Positions 19,709 through 29,554 of a stretch of DNA of 64,000 nucleotides are shown here, one piece after another. Positions within the stretch are counted from its first letter, which is position 1; each line of letters opens with the position of its first letter. This DNA comes from Sediminimonas qiaohouensis DSM 21189. GTDB lineage: Bacteria; Pseudomonadota; Alphaproteobacteria; Rhodobacterales; Rhodobacteraceae. The DNA lies in assembly GCF_000423645.1 (NCBI RefSeq), contig NZ_AUIJ01000010.1, positions 1 through 64,000 on the forward strand, given 5' to 3'. The notes under the pieces are model-generated. The model was not told the DNA's origin. It was given only the letters and a program-made list of their open reading frames with translations, and did no database searches. The position numbers were made by a program, and so were the translations under genes.

Positions 19709-19736
19709 GCCATCATTTCCAGAAAGCGAAACCGCG

Positions 19737-20663
19737 ATGACCCATTTCCTCGATATCAACAAGACCGACCCGGCCGACCTGCGGCAGATGATCGACACCG
19801 CCCGCGCCATCAAGGACGCCCGCGGCGGCCGCCCCAAGGGCAGCACCGATGCCGACCTGCCGCTTGACGGGCACATGGTGGCGCTGATCTTCGAGAAACC
19901 CTCGACGCGCACGCGGGTCTCCTTTGACGTGGGCGTGCGCCAGATGGGCGGCCAGACGATGGTGCTGTCGGGCAGCGACATGCAGCTTGGCCATGGCGAG
20001 ACGATCGCCGATACCGCGCGGGTGCTGTCGCGCTACGTGGACATGATCATGATCCGCACGTTCGAAGAGGCGACGCTTCTGGAAATGGCCGAACACGCCA
20101 GCGTGCCGGTGATCAACGGGCTGACCAACCGCACCCACCCCTGCCAGATCATGGCCGACATCATGACCTACGAGGAACATCGCGGCCCGATCACCGGGCG
20201 CAAGGTGGTCTGGTCGGGCGACGGCAACAACGTCTTCGCCAGCTTCGCGCACGCCGCCGGGCGGTTCGGCTTCGACCTGACCTTCACCGGGCCCGCGCCG
20301 CTGGACCCCGAGATGGCGTTCGTCGAAGAGGCCCGCGCCGCCGGCGCCCGCGTCGAGATCGAGCGCGACCCCGCCAAGGCGGTGATCGGCGCCGACCTGG
20401 TGGTCACCGACACCTGGGTCAGCATGCACGATCCGCAATCCGCGCGCGAGCGGCGCCACAACCAGTTGCGCAGCTACCAGGTGAACGCCGCGCTGATGGC
20501 CAAGGCCAAGCCCGACGCGCTGTTCATGCATTGCCTGCCCGCGCACCGCGACGACGAGGCCACGTCCGAGGTAATGGACGGTCCCCATTCAGTGATCTTC
20601 GACGAGGCCGAGAACCGCCTGCACGCGCAAAAGGCGATCATGCGCTGGTGCCTGGGCAAGTGA
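19737..20663 (+). CDS. argF: Ornithine carbamoyltransferase
   Basis: Condenses ornithine with carbamoyl phosphate to citrulline. The 308-residue protein shows the carbamoyl phosphate loop S-T-R-T-R at residues 56-60, the H-P-C-Q-I-M-A-D motif and the ornithine-binding H-C-L-P-A-H-R near the C-terminus. The start at 19737 is chosen from the family start (T-H-F-L-D-I); an in-frame ATG at 19689 falls inside the repeat hairpin and is unlikely. It follows argD on the same strand. Confidence 0.95.
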   Translation: MTHFLDINKTDPADLRQMIDTARAIKDARGGRPKGSTDADLPLDGHMVALIFEKPSTRTRVSFDVGVRQMGGQTMVLSGSDMQLGHGETIADTARVLSRYVDMIMIRTFEEATLLEMAEHASVPVINGLTNRTHPCQIMADIMTYEEHRGPITGRKVVWSGDGNNVFASFAHAAGRFGFDLTFTGPAPLDPEMAFVEEARAAGARVEIERDPAKAVIGADLVVTDTWVSMHDPQSARERRHNQLRSYQVNAALMAKAKPDALFMHCLPAHRDDEATSEVMDGPHSVIFDEAENRLHAQKAIMRWCLGK

Positions 20664-20751
20664 TGGCCTGTTGCTGCGATTGGGCGACCGGATGACGAGC
20701 CGCGCAGGGAACTATATCCAACGGGCAGCAAAAGACCATCGCCCACCCGGC

Positions 20752-21339
20752 TCACTCCTGCTTCTGCACCGTCTCGCGCATTTCCCACAGGCCCGGCTCG
20801 AAATTCTCGGCATCGCCGTAATCGACGAACTGCGCGTAATAGGCATGCACCGCACCCACCCGCGCGGCGTGCTTGATCGGGCACCAATAGGCCTCGGTCC
20901 GGCCGGCGATCTCTTGCACGTAGCCAATCAGCCCGTTGCAATAGCCGCAATAGACGCAGTTCAGCTTTTGCAGCGCGTTGAGATAGGCAAGGTGGTGGCG
21001 GTCGACGCGGATGAAATCGGCGCGGCGCACGCGCTGTATCCCGTAGACCGGAAAGCAGACGCGCTGATAGATCGTCACGAACAGGTCCAGCATCGCGAAC
21101 GGGATGATCAGCGAATAGATCACCGGCGCCGTGACTACCGTCATCGGGCGCGTGCGGCACAAGAAGTCGCTTAGCCGGATGCGGAACTCGCGCTGGCGGC
21201 GGCGCGCCTCGCGCTCGAACACCACCCGGCCGTTTTCCAGGCGATAGCGGAACTCTTCGCGGCGGCGTGCGAAATCCGCCTCGAGTTGCTCCTGTAGCTC
21301 CTGGATACGGGTCAGGATCTGCTCGGTGGTGCTGGGCAT
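20752..21339 (-). CDS. Membrane protein with C-terminal cysteine cluster, function unknown
   Basis: A 195-residue protein; GGAGG precedes the ATG at 21339. Residues 5-58 form a highly charged amphipathic helix, probably a coiled coil. Residues about 66-92 are hydrophobic (one long or two short membrane segments). The C-terminal part carries C-V-Y-C-G-Y-C (Cys128, 131, 134) and a fourth cysteine at 153 (Y-W-C-P-I-K-H), an arrangement able to bind zinc or an iron-sulfur centre. I do not recognise a named family. It lies downstream of the FKBP gene on the same strand, but a strong terminator separates them. Confidence 0.7.
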   Translation of the reverse strand: MPSTTEQILTRIQELQEQLEADFARRREEFRYRLENGRVVFEREARRRQREFRIRLSDFLCRTRPMTVVTAPVIYSLIIPFAMLDLFVTIYQRVCFPVYGIQRVRRADFIRVDRHHLAYLNALQKLNCVYCGYCNGLIGYVQEIAGRTEAYWCPIKHAARVGAVHAYYAQFVDYGDAENFEPGLWEMRETVQKQE

Positions 21340-21383
21340 GGGGGCCTCCGGGTTCGTGCGGCGATCCCCGCCATTTGACAGCA

Positions 21384-21415
21384 AAACGGCGCCGGAGAGA
21401 AGCCTCTCCGGCGCC
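21384..21415 (-). terminator. Rho-independent terminator of the FKBP gene
   Basis: A perfect 12-bp stem (GGCGCCGGAGAG / CTCTCCGGCGCC, at 21388-21399 and 21404-21415) with a four-base loop. On the minus strand it is followed by GTTTTGC, giving a short U-run. It ends transcription from the gene at 21448-21876. Confidence 0.85.
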
Positions 21416-21447
21416 GCGCAATCTTGACCGGCAATCGGTCCCCTGGA

Positions 21448-21876
21448 TCAGGCGATTTCGACCAGTTCGATATCGAACGTCAGGTCGCGCCCGGCCAGCG
21501 GGTGATTGGCGTCGAGGGTAACCTCGCTTTCGGTCACTTCGACCACCGTCACCGGCATGGCGTTGCCGTCAGGGGTCTGCACCTGCAGCTGCGTGCCCAG
21601 GTCAAGCGGGATATCCTCGGGGATCTCTGCGCGCGGCACCGCTTGGCGGGCGCCGGGGTCGGGCTGACCATAGGCATCGTCGGCGGGCACTTCGACGGTC
21701 TTCTTCTCGCCGACGCTCATGCCGGCCATGGCATTGTCGAGGCCGGGGATGATCTGACCCGAGCCCACGGTGAACTCCAGCGGGTCGCGCCCCTCGGAGC
21801 TGTCGAAGGTCGAGCCGTCAGCCAGCGTACCGGTATAGTGAATGCGGACGGTATCGCCCGATTTGACTTGCGTCAT
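21448..21876 (-). CDS. FKBP-type peptidyl-prolyl isomerase (SlyD-like)
   Basis: A 142-residue cis-trans prolyl isomerase/chaperone. The FKBP core (I-H-Y-T-G-T-L-A-D-G-S-T-F-D-S-S, then P-L-E-F-T-V-G-S-G-Q-I-I-P-G-L-D-N-A-M-A-G-M) is interrupted by an insert-in-flap domain (about 70-120), and the core resumes with N-H-P-L-A-G-R-D-L-T-F. This is the SlyD/FkpB layout. The histidine-rich metal-binding tail of E. coli SlyD is absent. No signal peptide, so cytosolic. Confidence 0.93.
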   Translation of the reverse strand: MTQVKSGDTVRIHYTGTLADGSTFDSSEGRDPLEFTVGSGQIIPGLDNAMAGMSVGEKKTVEVPADDAYGQPDPGARQAVPRAEIPEDIPLDLGTQLQVQTPDGNAMPVTVVEVTESEVTLDANHPLAGRDLTFDIELVEIA

Positions 21877-22063
21877 GAAGTGTCCAATCTGTTCGGGATG
21901 GGTGAGTGTCCGAGGCCGCCTGCACGGCGGGTTCTCGCGCTATCCTGCGTATAATAAGTGCGGGGGCGGGAAATTGCAAACGGGGGCGGGCAGGGTTTTT
22001 TGCCTTTTACACCGCTCAGGCCCATGCCAATCTGTCCCCGCACACCCCGCGAGAGGAGAGAGC

Positions 22064-22750
22064 ATGCCAATCACCACCTGCATATTCGATGCCTACGGAA
22101 CGCTGTTCGACGTCTCGGCCGCCGCACGCCAGGCCGCGGCCGAGCCCGATCACGCCGCCCTGGCCGATCACTGGCCGGCGGTCGCGGCGAACTGGCGGCT
22201 GAAACAGTTGCAATATAGCTGGCTGCGCGCCATCACCGGCGAGCATACGGATTTCTGGCAGGTCACGCAGGACGGGCTTGACTGGGCGCTTGAGGCGCAA
22301 GGCCTCGATGGCGACACGGCCCTGCGCGAAAGGCTGCTGGCGCTTTATTGGGAGCTCAGCGCCTACCCCGAGGTTCCCGAGATGCTGCGCGCGCTCAAGG
22401 CGGCGGGCAAGAACTGCGCGATCCTTTCCAACGGCTCGCCCGCGATGCTTGACGCGGCGGTCGCCTCGGCCGGCCTGGGTGACTGGCTGGATGATCTGCT
22501 GTCGGTGGAAAGCGTCGGCATCTTCAAACCCGCACCGCAGGTGTACGACCTGGTCGAGGAACGCTTTGGCGGCCTGCGCGAGGAGGTCCTGTTCGTCTCG
22601 TCCAATGGGTGGGACGCGGCGGCGGCTGCGGGCTACGGGTTTACCACCGCATGGGCCAACCGAGGCGGAGAGCCGGTCGATCGCCTGCCCGCGCGCCCGC
22701 ATCACGTGCTGTCCGACCTGACGGCGATTGCGGGGCTGGCGGGGGCGTAA
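22064..22750 (+). CDS. Haloacid dehalogenase, type II
   Basis: A 228-residue HAD-superfamily hydrolase. The nucleophile is Asp9 in C-I-F-D-A-Y-G-T-L-F-D. Motif II is L-S-N-G-S-P (Ser in I-L-S-N-G-S), motif III is the lysine in G-I-F-K-P-A-P, and motif IV lies in V-S-S-N-G-W-D. These match L-2-haloacid dehalogenases, in which S-S-N-G-W-D is typical. The true substrate may be a 2-haloalkanoate. The ATG at 22064 follows GAGAGGAGAG. It begins an operon; its stop overlaps the next start (TAATG). Confidence 0.9.
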   Translation: MPITTCIFDAYGTLFDVSAAARQAAAEPDHAALADHWPAVAANWRLKQLQYSWLRAITGEHTDFWQVTQDGLDWALEAQGLDGDTALRERLLALYWELSAYPEVPEMLRALKAAGKNCAILSNGSPAMLDAAVASAGLGDWLDDLLSVESVGIFKPAPQVYDLVEERFGGLREEVLFVSSNGWDAAAAAGYGFTTAWANRGGEPVDRLPARPHHVLSDLTAIAGLAGA

Positions 22751-23574
22751 TGGCGTATTTCACCACGTCTGACGGACTGTCGCTGTATTACGAGGATGCG
22801 GGCCACGGCTTGCCGGTGTTGTGCCTTGCCGGGCTGACCCGCAACGCGCGCGATTTCGATTTCGTAGCCCCGCACATGGCCGACGTGCGGATGATCCGGC
22901 TGGACACGCGCGGACGCGGCAAATCCGACCACGCCGCCGACCCGTCGGAGTATGCCGTGCCGGTCGAGGCGCGCGATGCGCTGGAATTGCTGGACCATCT
23001 CGGCATCGACAAGGCCGCGATCCTTGGCACCTCGCGCGGCGGCATTATCGGGATGTACCTGGCCGCCACTGCGCATGAGCGGCTGCTTGGCGTCGCGCTC
23101 AATGACATCGGCCCGGTGATCGAGGCGGCAGGGTTGTCGGTGATCTCGGCCTATGTCGGGCTGCAGCCGCAGGTGGCATCGCTGGACGCGTTGGCGCAGG
23201 CCCGCGAACAGGCGGCGCGCGGCGCGTTCCCCGGCGTGCCGCTGACCCGTTGGCGCGAAGAAGTGGAGCGCACCCACAAGATGACGCCGCAAGGGCCGCG
23301 CCTGGCCTATGACACGCGGCTGGCCGAAACGGTGCGCGGGCGCGATGAGGGTCCGGCGGACATGTGGCCGCTTTTCGAGGCGATCGCGCCGCTGCCGGTG
23401 GCGGTGATCCACGGCATAACCTCAGACCTGCTGCGCAATGAGACCGTGACCGAAATGAAGCGCCGCAACCCGGACCTGATCGTGGCGCAGGTGCCCGCGC
23501 GCGGGCATATTCCCTTTCTCGATGAACCCGAGGCGCTGGAGGCGCTGCGCACATGGCTGGACCGGATGAAGTAA
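22750..23574 (+). CDS. Alpha/beta hydrolase
   Basis: A 274-residue alpha/beta-fold hydrolase with the nucleophile elbow G-T-S-R-G-G (in place of the usual G-x-S-x-G with Met), the D-T-R-G-R-G-K-S-D strand-helix segment and a C-terminal G-H-I-P-F-L-D-E-P histidine. It starts at the TAATG overlap with the dehalogenase gene, so translation is coupled, and its 3' end overlaps the next gene by 22 bases. Substrate unknown. The operon mates suggest breakdown of halo- or hydroxyacid-type compounds, an inference from context. Confidence 0.85.
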   Translation: MAYFTTSDGLSLYYEDAGHGLPVLCLAGLTRNARDFDFVAPHMADVRMIRLDTRGRGKSDHAADPSEYAVPVEARDALELLDHLGIDKAAILGTSRGGIIGMYLAATAHERLLGVALNDIGPVIEAAGLSVISAYVGLQPQVASLDALAQAREQAARGAFPGVPLTRWREEVERTHKMTPQGPRLAYDTRLAETVRGRDEGPADMWPLFEAIAPLPVAVIHGITSDLLRNETVTEMKRRNPDLIVAQVPARGHIPFLDEPEALEALRTWLDRMK

Positions 23575-24539
23575 ACATCGATGACGTGCGCGCCGCTGCA
23601 CGGCGGCTGGACGGGGTGGTGCGGCGCACGCCGCTGCTTTCCTCGCCGTTCCTGGACGCGATCGCGGGGCGGCGGGTGCTGATCAAACCCGAGTGCCTGC
23701 AACACACCGGCAGTTTCAAGTTCCGCGGCGGGTATTCGGCGGTGTCGGCCCTGCCGCGCGATGTCTGCGCGCGCGGCGTCATCGCGTTTTCAAGTGGCAA
23801 TCACGCGCAGGGCGTGGCGATGGCCGCCCGGATGCACGGCGCGCCTTGCGTGATCATCATGCCCCGCGACGCGCCACGCCTGAAGATCGAAAACACCCGC
23901 GAGCTGGGCGCCGAGGTTGTGCTTTATGACCGCGAGGGGGAAGACCGCGACGCCATCGGCGCGCGGCTGGCGTCCGAGCGGGGCCTGACCCTGATCAAGC
24001 CGTTCGACGAGCCGCATGTCATCGCCGGCCAAGGCACCACCGGCCTTGAGATAGCGGCGCAGACCCGCGCCATGGGGGTGGAGCGCGCCGATGTGTTGGT
24101 GTGTTGCGGTGGCGGCGGGCTGACCAGCGGCATCGCCCTGGCGCTTGAGGCCGAGGCGCCGGGCCTGCGCGCCCGCCCGGTCGAGCCGGAGGGGTTTGAC
24201 GACGCCGCGCGCTCGCTCGCGGCGGGCCGGATCGAGGCGAACGCGCCCGGGCGCAGCAGCATCTGCGACGCGATCCTCACGCCCGCGCCCGGCGCCCTGA
24301 CCTTTCCGATCATGCGGCGGCTGTGCGGGCCGGGCCTGTCGGTTAGCGACGACGAGGCGCTGCGCGCGATGGCGCTGGCGGCGATCCGGCTCAAGATCGT
24401 GGCCGAGCCGGGCGGCGCGGTAGCGCTGGCGGCAGCGCTGATGCGTCCCGACCAGATCATCGGCGATACGGTGGTGGTTGTCGTCTCGGGCGGGAACACC
24501 GATCCGGGCATGATGGCACGGGCCCTGGCCGCAGAATAG
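23553..24539 (+). CDS. Threonine/serine dehydratase-like PLP enzyme
   Basis: A 328-residue fold-type II PLP enzyme. The PLP lysine is Lys56 in T-G-S-F-K-F-R-G-G, followed by S-S-G-N-H-A-Q-G-V-A and the phosphate-binding glycine loop C-G-G-G-G-L. The size matches catabolic threonine dehydratase or serine/hydroxyaspartate dehydratases without an ACT domain. Its start lies inside the 3' end of the preceding hydrolase gene. It could act on threonine, serine or 3-hydroxyaspartate; these cannot be separated by eye. Confidence 0.9.
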   Translation: MAGPDEVNIDDVRAAARRLDGVVRRTPLLSSPFLDAIAGRRVLIKPECLQHTGSFKFRGGYSAVSALPRDVCARGVIAFSSGNHAQGVAMAARMHGAPCVIIMPRDAPRLKIENTRELGAEVVLYDREGEDRDAIGARLASERGLTLIKPFDEPHVIAGQGTTGLEIAAQTRAMGVERADVLVCCGGGGLTSGIALALEAEAPGLRARPVEPEGFDDAARSLAAGRIEANAPGRSSICDAILTPAPGALTFPIMRRLCGPGLSVSDDEALRAMALAAIRLKIVAEPGGAVALAAALMRPDQIIGDTVVVVVSGGNTDPGMMARALAAE

Positions 24540-24598
24540 CGGGCCGGGGGGCCGGGATCATACCCTTGGCGCGGGCTGCGAGCCCGGGCCGCGCCCGA

Positions 24599-24643
24599 CC
24601 CTCCCCGTCAAACCGAAAGTTTGCCTCCGGCAAAACGGGAGGG
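24599..24643. repeat. Imperfect intergenic hairpin
   Basis: CCCTCCCCGT at 24599-24608 can pair with ACGGGAGGG at 24635-24643, with smaller internal complementarity around CCGAAAG/TTGCCTCCGGCAA. It sits in the 200-base gap after the dehydratase gene. It could be a terminator or a dispersed palindromic element. No U-run is visible. Confidence 0.4.
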
Positions 24644-24742
24644 CGCGCCCCTCAGTTCAACACCCCACCACGCGCGCTCAATCGCCACCTTGGCAGGGCG
24701 CGGCTACCGCGATAGGCTGATTATTCAAGGGGGTACCGGGCG

Positions 24743-25096
24743 ATGATGCGTTGGAAGGTTTCACTGGCGGCATGCTTGGCGCTCGCCGCGTGCGCGACAC
24801 CGGAATACCGGCAGGAGCGCGACATCTGCACCGCAGAATGGATGCAGAAGATCCCGCCGGAATTTGAACAGCGGCTGGTCACCAAGACCCGCACGATCGA
24901 GGTGCCGACCGGCGAAAGCACGTGCCGCAAGGTCAACGATGTCGTCAAGTGCCAGCAGGTCATGCGCACCGAGTTCATCCCATATACCACTGTCGAAACC
25001 GTCGACGTGAACGAGACCCGCCGCGACGCGCAAATCCGCGCCTGCGCGCAAAAGGCCTGCATGGCGCGCTTCGGCAACCCCGAATGCGACCCGTAA
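24743..25096 (+). CDS. Small lipoprotein of unknown function
   Basis: A 117-residue protein with a short signal peptide ending in a lipobox L-A-A-C (Cys17, or Cys11 in an earlier L-A-A-C). The mature part has a run of evenly spaced cysteines (I-C-T-A, S-T-C-R-K, V-K-C-Q-Q, I-R-A-C-A-Q-K-A-C, P-E-C-D-P) and a T-K-T-R-T-I-E-V-P-T-G segment. I do not recognise a family. Two tandem ATGs (24743, 24746) are possible starts. It precedes pobA by 88 bases, but the physiological link is not evident. Confidence 0.7.
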   Translation: MMRWKVSLAACLALAACATPEYRQERDICTAEWMQKIPPEFEQRLVTKTRTIEVPTGESTCRKVNDVVKCQQVMRTEFIPYTTVETVDVNETRRDAQIRACAQKACMARFGNPECDP

Positions 25097-25163
25097 CAGG
25101 GGACATGGCCCGCCCGGCGGGTGACATTTGATTGACGGCGAAAACTATTTTTGGTTCTCATAA

Positions 25164-26353
<1,190 letters not shown>

Positions 26354-26354
<1 letters not shown>

Positions 26355-27145
26355 TGCGTATGATCGAGATCGAGGAGGACCTGCGCCTGCATGTGCGCGA
26401 GGATGGAACGCCCGATGGCGCGCCGGTGGTGTTCGCCAATTCGCTGGGCACCGACCTGCGCCTGTGGGATCACGTGCTGCCGCTGCTGCCCGAGGGGCTG
26501 CGCATCATTCGCTATGACAAGCGCGGTCACGGCCTGTCGGATTGCCCACGCGGGCCCTATTCGATGGGCGCGTTGGTGCGCGATGCCGAGGCGGTGCTGG
26601 ATGCGCTCAATGTGCGCAACTGCTTGTTCGTGGGGCTAAGCATCGGCGGCATGATCGCGCAAGGCCTCGCGGTCAAGCGGATGGACCAGGTCCGCGCGAT
26701 GGTCCTATCGAACACCGCCGCCAAGATCGGTCAGCCGGACATGTGGCAGGACCGGATCAACGCGGTGCAAAAGGACGGGATCGAGGCGCTGGCTGATGGC
26801 GTGATGGAGCGGTGGTTCTCTGCCCCGTTCCGCGAAACGCGCGAGTTTCACGCGTGGCGCAACATGCTGATCCGCCAACCCGCGGAAGGCTACGCAGGGT
26901 GCAGCGCGGCCATAGCGGGCACGGATTTCTACACGCCCACATCGGGCCTGCGCCTGCCGACGCTGGGCATCGCAGGCTCCGAAGACGGCTCGACCCCGCC
27001 CGACCTGGTGCGCGAAACGGTCGATCTGATCCCGGGCGCGCGGTTTGAGTTGATCCGCCGCGCCGGGCACCTGCCCTGCGTCGAGCAACCGCAGGAATAT
27101 GCCGCCGTATTGTCCGAGTTCATCAAGGAGACCGGCCATGTCTGA
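26354..27145 (+). CDS. pcaD: 3-oxoadipate enol-lactonase
   Basis: Hydrolyses 3-oxoadipate enol-lactone to 3-oxoadipate in the protocatechuate branch. The 263-residue alpha/beta hydrolase has F-A-N-S-L-G-T-D-L-R-L-W-D and Y-D-K-R-G-H-G-L-S, both typical of PcaD. The nucleophile lies in G-L-S-I-G-G-M-I-A-Q-G-L-A, and the catalytic histidine in R-A-G-H-L-P-C-V-E-Q-P. Its start overlaps the pobA stop; its end overlaps the pcaC start by eight bases. Confidence 0.95.
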
Positions 27146-27521
27146 ACGCCGCGAGAAGGGCATGGAAGTACGCCGCCGGGTTCTGGGCGACGCGCATGTG
27201 GACCGCGCCGAGGCCGGCAAAAGCGACCTGGACGCCCCGTTTCAGGACCTGATCACCGAGGCCGCGTGGGGCCACGTCTGGGCCCGCGACCGGATCACCC
27301 CGCGCGAGCGCTCGATGCTGACCATCGCGCTGCTGGCCGGGCTGGGCAACCTTGACGAGCTGGAGTTGCACATCCGCGCCACCGCCAACACCGGCGCCAC
27401 CCGCGCCGACGTGATGGAGGCGCTGCTGCATGTCGCCATCTATGCCGGCGTGCCCCGTGCCAACACGGCGGTGAAGATCGCCAAGGACATCTTCGACGAG
27501 ATGGAGGCCGACGATGGCTGA
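27138..27521 (+). CDS. pcaC: 4-carboxymuconolactone decarboxylase
   Basis: Decarboxylates gamma-carboxymuconolactone to the enol-lactone used by PcaD. A 127-residue CMD/AhpD-fold protein: R-R-R-V-L-G-D-A-H-V-D-R-A near the start, W-G-H-V-W-A-R-D, L-A-G-L-G-N-L-D-E-L-E-L-H-I-R-A-T-A-N-T-G and the end I-Y-A-G-V-P-R-A-N-T-A match PcaC. Both ends overlap neighbouring genes, indicating coupled translation. Confidence 0.95.
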   Translation: MSERREKGMEVRRRVLGDAHVDRAEAGKSDLDAPFQDLITEAAWGHVWARDRITPRERSMLTIALLAGLGNLDELELHIRATANTGATRADVMEALLHVAIYAGVPRANTAVKIAKDIFDEMEADDG

Positions 27522-28239
27522 TGGCCCCCTGATGCCGCGCCGACGCGACATGCACCCGGTGCCCTTTGACCCCGACTACAAGACCTCGATCAGCCGCAGC
27601 CCCCGCTGGCCCCTGCTGTCGATGGAATCGACCCCGTCCGAGGAAACCGGCCCCCGCTTCGGCGCGTCGCTTCTGGGGCCGCTGGATAACAACCTGATCA
27701 TGAACTACTCGGCCGATGGCAGCCCCGCCATAGGCGAGCGGATCCTGATGCACGGCCGGGTTCTGGACGAAATGGGCCGCCCGGTGCCCGAGACGCTGAT
27801 CGAGATCTGGCAGGCCAACGCCGGCGGCCGCTATCGCCATGTCAAGGACGGCTACCTTGCGCCGCTGGACCCCAATTTCGGCGGCTGCGGGCGCACCATC
27901 ACCGACGCTGAGGGGCGCTACCAGTTCCTGACCATCCGGCCCGGCGCCTACCCCTGGCCCAACCGCGCCAATGACTGGCGGCCCATGCATATCCATATCT
28001 CTGTGTTCGGCCACGCCTTCGGGCAGCGTCTGATCACCCAGATGTATTTCGAGGGCGATCCCCTGATCGCGCGCTGCCCCATCGCCGCGACGATCAAGGA
28101 TCGCGGGCAGCTTGAGCGCTTGGTCGCGCCCCTCGACATGAGCCATGCGCGCCCGCTCGATTTCCTGGCCTACAAGTTCGACATCGTGCTGCGCGGCCGC
28201 CGTCAGACCATGTTCGAAAACAAACCGGAGGGCATGTAA
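27514..28239 (+). CDS. pcaH: Protocatechuate 3,4-dioxygenase, beta subunit
   Basis: Iron-bearing subunit of the intradiol dioxygenase that opens protocatechuate to 3-carboxy-cis,cis-muconate. All four expected Fe(III) ligands are visible with the spacing of the Pseudomonas enzyme (Y, +39 Y, +13 H, +2 H): Tyr107 (G-G-R-Y-R-H), Tyr146 (A-Y-P-W-P), His159 and His161 (P-M-H-I-H-I-S-V). The 241-residue length is normal. pcaG follows at once. Confidence 0.97.
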   Translation: MADGPLMPRRRDMHPVPFDPDYKTSISRSPRWPLLSMESTPSEETGPRFGASLLGPLDNNLIMNYSADGSPAIGERILMHGRVLDEMGRPVPETLIEIWQANAGGRYRHVKDGYLAPLDPNFGGCGRTITDAEGRYQFLTIRPGAYPWPNRANDWRPMHIHISVFGHAFGQRLITQMYFEGDPLIARCPIAATIKDRGQLERLVAPLDMSHARPLDFLAYKFDIVLRGRRQTMFENKPEGM

Positions 28240-28240
28240 G

Positions 28241-28840
28241 ATGGTGCAACCGCTGGACACACTGATCGAGACCCCCTCGCAAACCGCCGGACCTTACGTG
28301 CATATCGGCTGCATCCCGTCGTTTGCCGGCGTTGAGGGCGTCTATCCGCAGGACCTGGGCACCAGCCCGATTGCCGAGGGCGCGCAGGGCCAGATCATAA
28401 CCATCACCGGCAGCATCTATGACGGTACCGGCTGGGCGCTGCGCGACGCGATGATTGAGGCCTGGCAGGCAGACGCGGCGGGCCGGTTCCCCGGCCAGGA
28501 CGGCGCCGATCCGGCCGTGAGCGGCTTTTGCCGCTTTGCCGCCGACAAGGATAGCGGGCTTTTCACCCTGCGCACGGTCAAACCCGGCGCCACCCCGGCG
28601 CGTGGCGGCGCCGTGCAGGCCCCGCATATCAGCCTGTGGATCGTCGCGCGCGGCATCAATATCGGGCTGCAGACGCGCATCTATTTCGGCGACGAGGACA
28701 ACAGCAACGATCCGCTGCTATCGCGGATCGAGCAGCGTCCCCGCGCCGAAACCCTGATTGCAAAACCCGACGGAGAAGGCCAATATCGCTTTGACATCCG
28801 CCTTCAAGGCGACGGCGAAACGGTATTTCTGGACCTTTGA
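28241..28840 (+). CDS. pcaG: Protocatechuate 3,4-dioxygenase, alpha subunit
   Basis: Structural partner of PcaH. The 199-residue protein begins with T-P-S-Q-T-A-G-P-Y-V-H-I-G, typical of PcaG, and keeps the intradiol fold (A-M-I-E-A-W-Q-A-D-A-A-G-R-F) but lacks the iron ligands, as expected for the alpha chain. It starts one base after the pcaH stop and ends directly against the ATG of the following hydrolase gene. Confidence 0.96.
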   Translation: MVQPLDTLIETPSQTAGPYVHIGCIPSFAGVEGVYPQDLGTSPIAEGAQGQIITITGSIYDGTGWALRDAMIEAWQADAAGRFPGQDGADPAVSGFCRFAADKDSGLFTLRTVKPGATPARGGAVQAPHISLWIVARGINIGLQTRIYFGDEDNSNDPLLSRIEQRPRAETLIAKPDGEGQYRFDIRLQGDGETVFLDL

Positions 28841-29551
28841 ATGGCTGACTTCCTGTTGATTCACGGATCGTGCCACGGCGCGTGGTGCTGGCGTGATGTC
28901 CTGCCCGAGTTGCAGGCGCGCGGCCACACCGCCCGCGCCATCGACCTGCCCAGCCACGGCGAGGATGCGACGCCCTACGCGCAGGTCATGCTGCATGATT
29001 ACGCGCAGGCGATCATCAACGCCATCGACACCCCCGTCTACCTCGTCGGGCATTCCATGGCCGGCTTTCCGATCACGCTGGCAGCGCAACTGGCGCCCGA
29101 AAAGATCACCCGCCTGATCTACCTGTGCGCCTACGCCGCGCAGGACGGCAAATCGCTGGTGGACATGCGCCTTGAGGCCCCGCGCCAGCCGCTGATGCAC
29201 GCCATCAAAAAAACCGACGACGGCCTGGCCTTCACCGTGGACCCCAATAAGACGGCCGAGGTGTTCTACCACGACTGCCCCGAGGGCACGGTGGACTACG
29301 CCAACGCCCGGCTCTGCCCGCAAGCGATCGCGCCGCAGGCCACGCCGATCACCCTTGGCCCCCGCGCGGCCAGCGTACCGCGCAGCTATATCCGCTGCGA
29401 CGACGATCGCACCATCCCCCCCGAGTATCAGCGCACCATGACCCAGGACTGGCCCGAGGCGGACGTCTACGCCATGCCAACCGGCCATTCCCCCTTCTTC
29501 GCCGATCCCGCGGGACTGGCTGACATTCTCGACCGTATCGCGAAAGGATAA
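28841..29551 (+). CDS. Alpha/beta hydrolase inside the pca operon
   Basis: A 236-residue alpha/beta hydrolase of the hydroxynitrile lyase / plant methylesterase (SABP2-like) type: L-I-H-G-S-C-H-G-A-W-C-W at the N-terminus, nucleophile elbow G-H-S-M-A-G-F, and C-terminal T-G-H-S-P-F-F-A-D-P. It is wedged without a gap between pcaG and pcaB (0 bases upstream, 3 downstream), so it is certainly cotranscribed. It is not PcaD, which is present separately. An esterase that frees 4-hydroxybenzoate or protocatechuate from esters is a reasonable guess; the substrate is unknown. Confidence 0.9.
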   Translation: MADFLLIHGSCHGAWCWRDVLPELQARGHTARAIDLPSHGEDATPYAQVMLHDYAQAIINAIDTPVYLVGHSMAGFPITLAAQLAPEKITRLIYLCAYAAQDGKSLVDMRLEAPRQPLMHAIKKTDDGLAFTVDPNKTAEVFYHDCPEGTVDYANARLCPQAIAPQATPITLGPRAASVPRSYIRCDDDRTIPPEYQRTMTQDWPEADVYAMPTGHSPFFADPAGLADILDRIAKG

Positions 29552-29554
29552 CCC

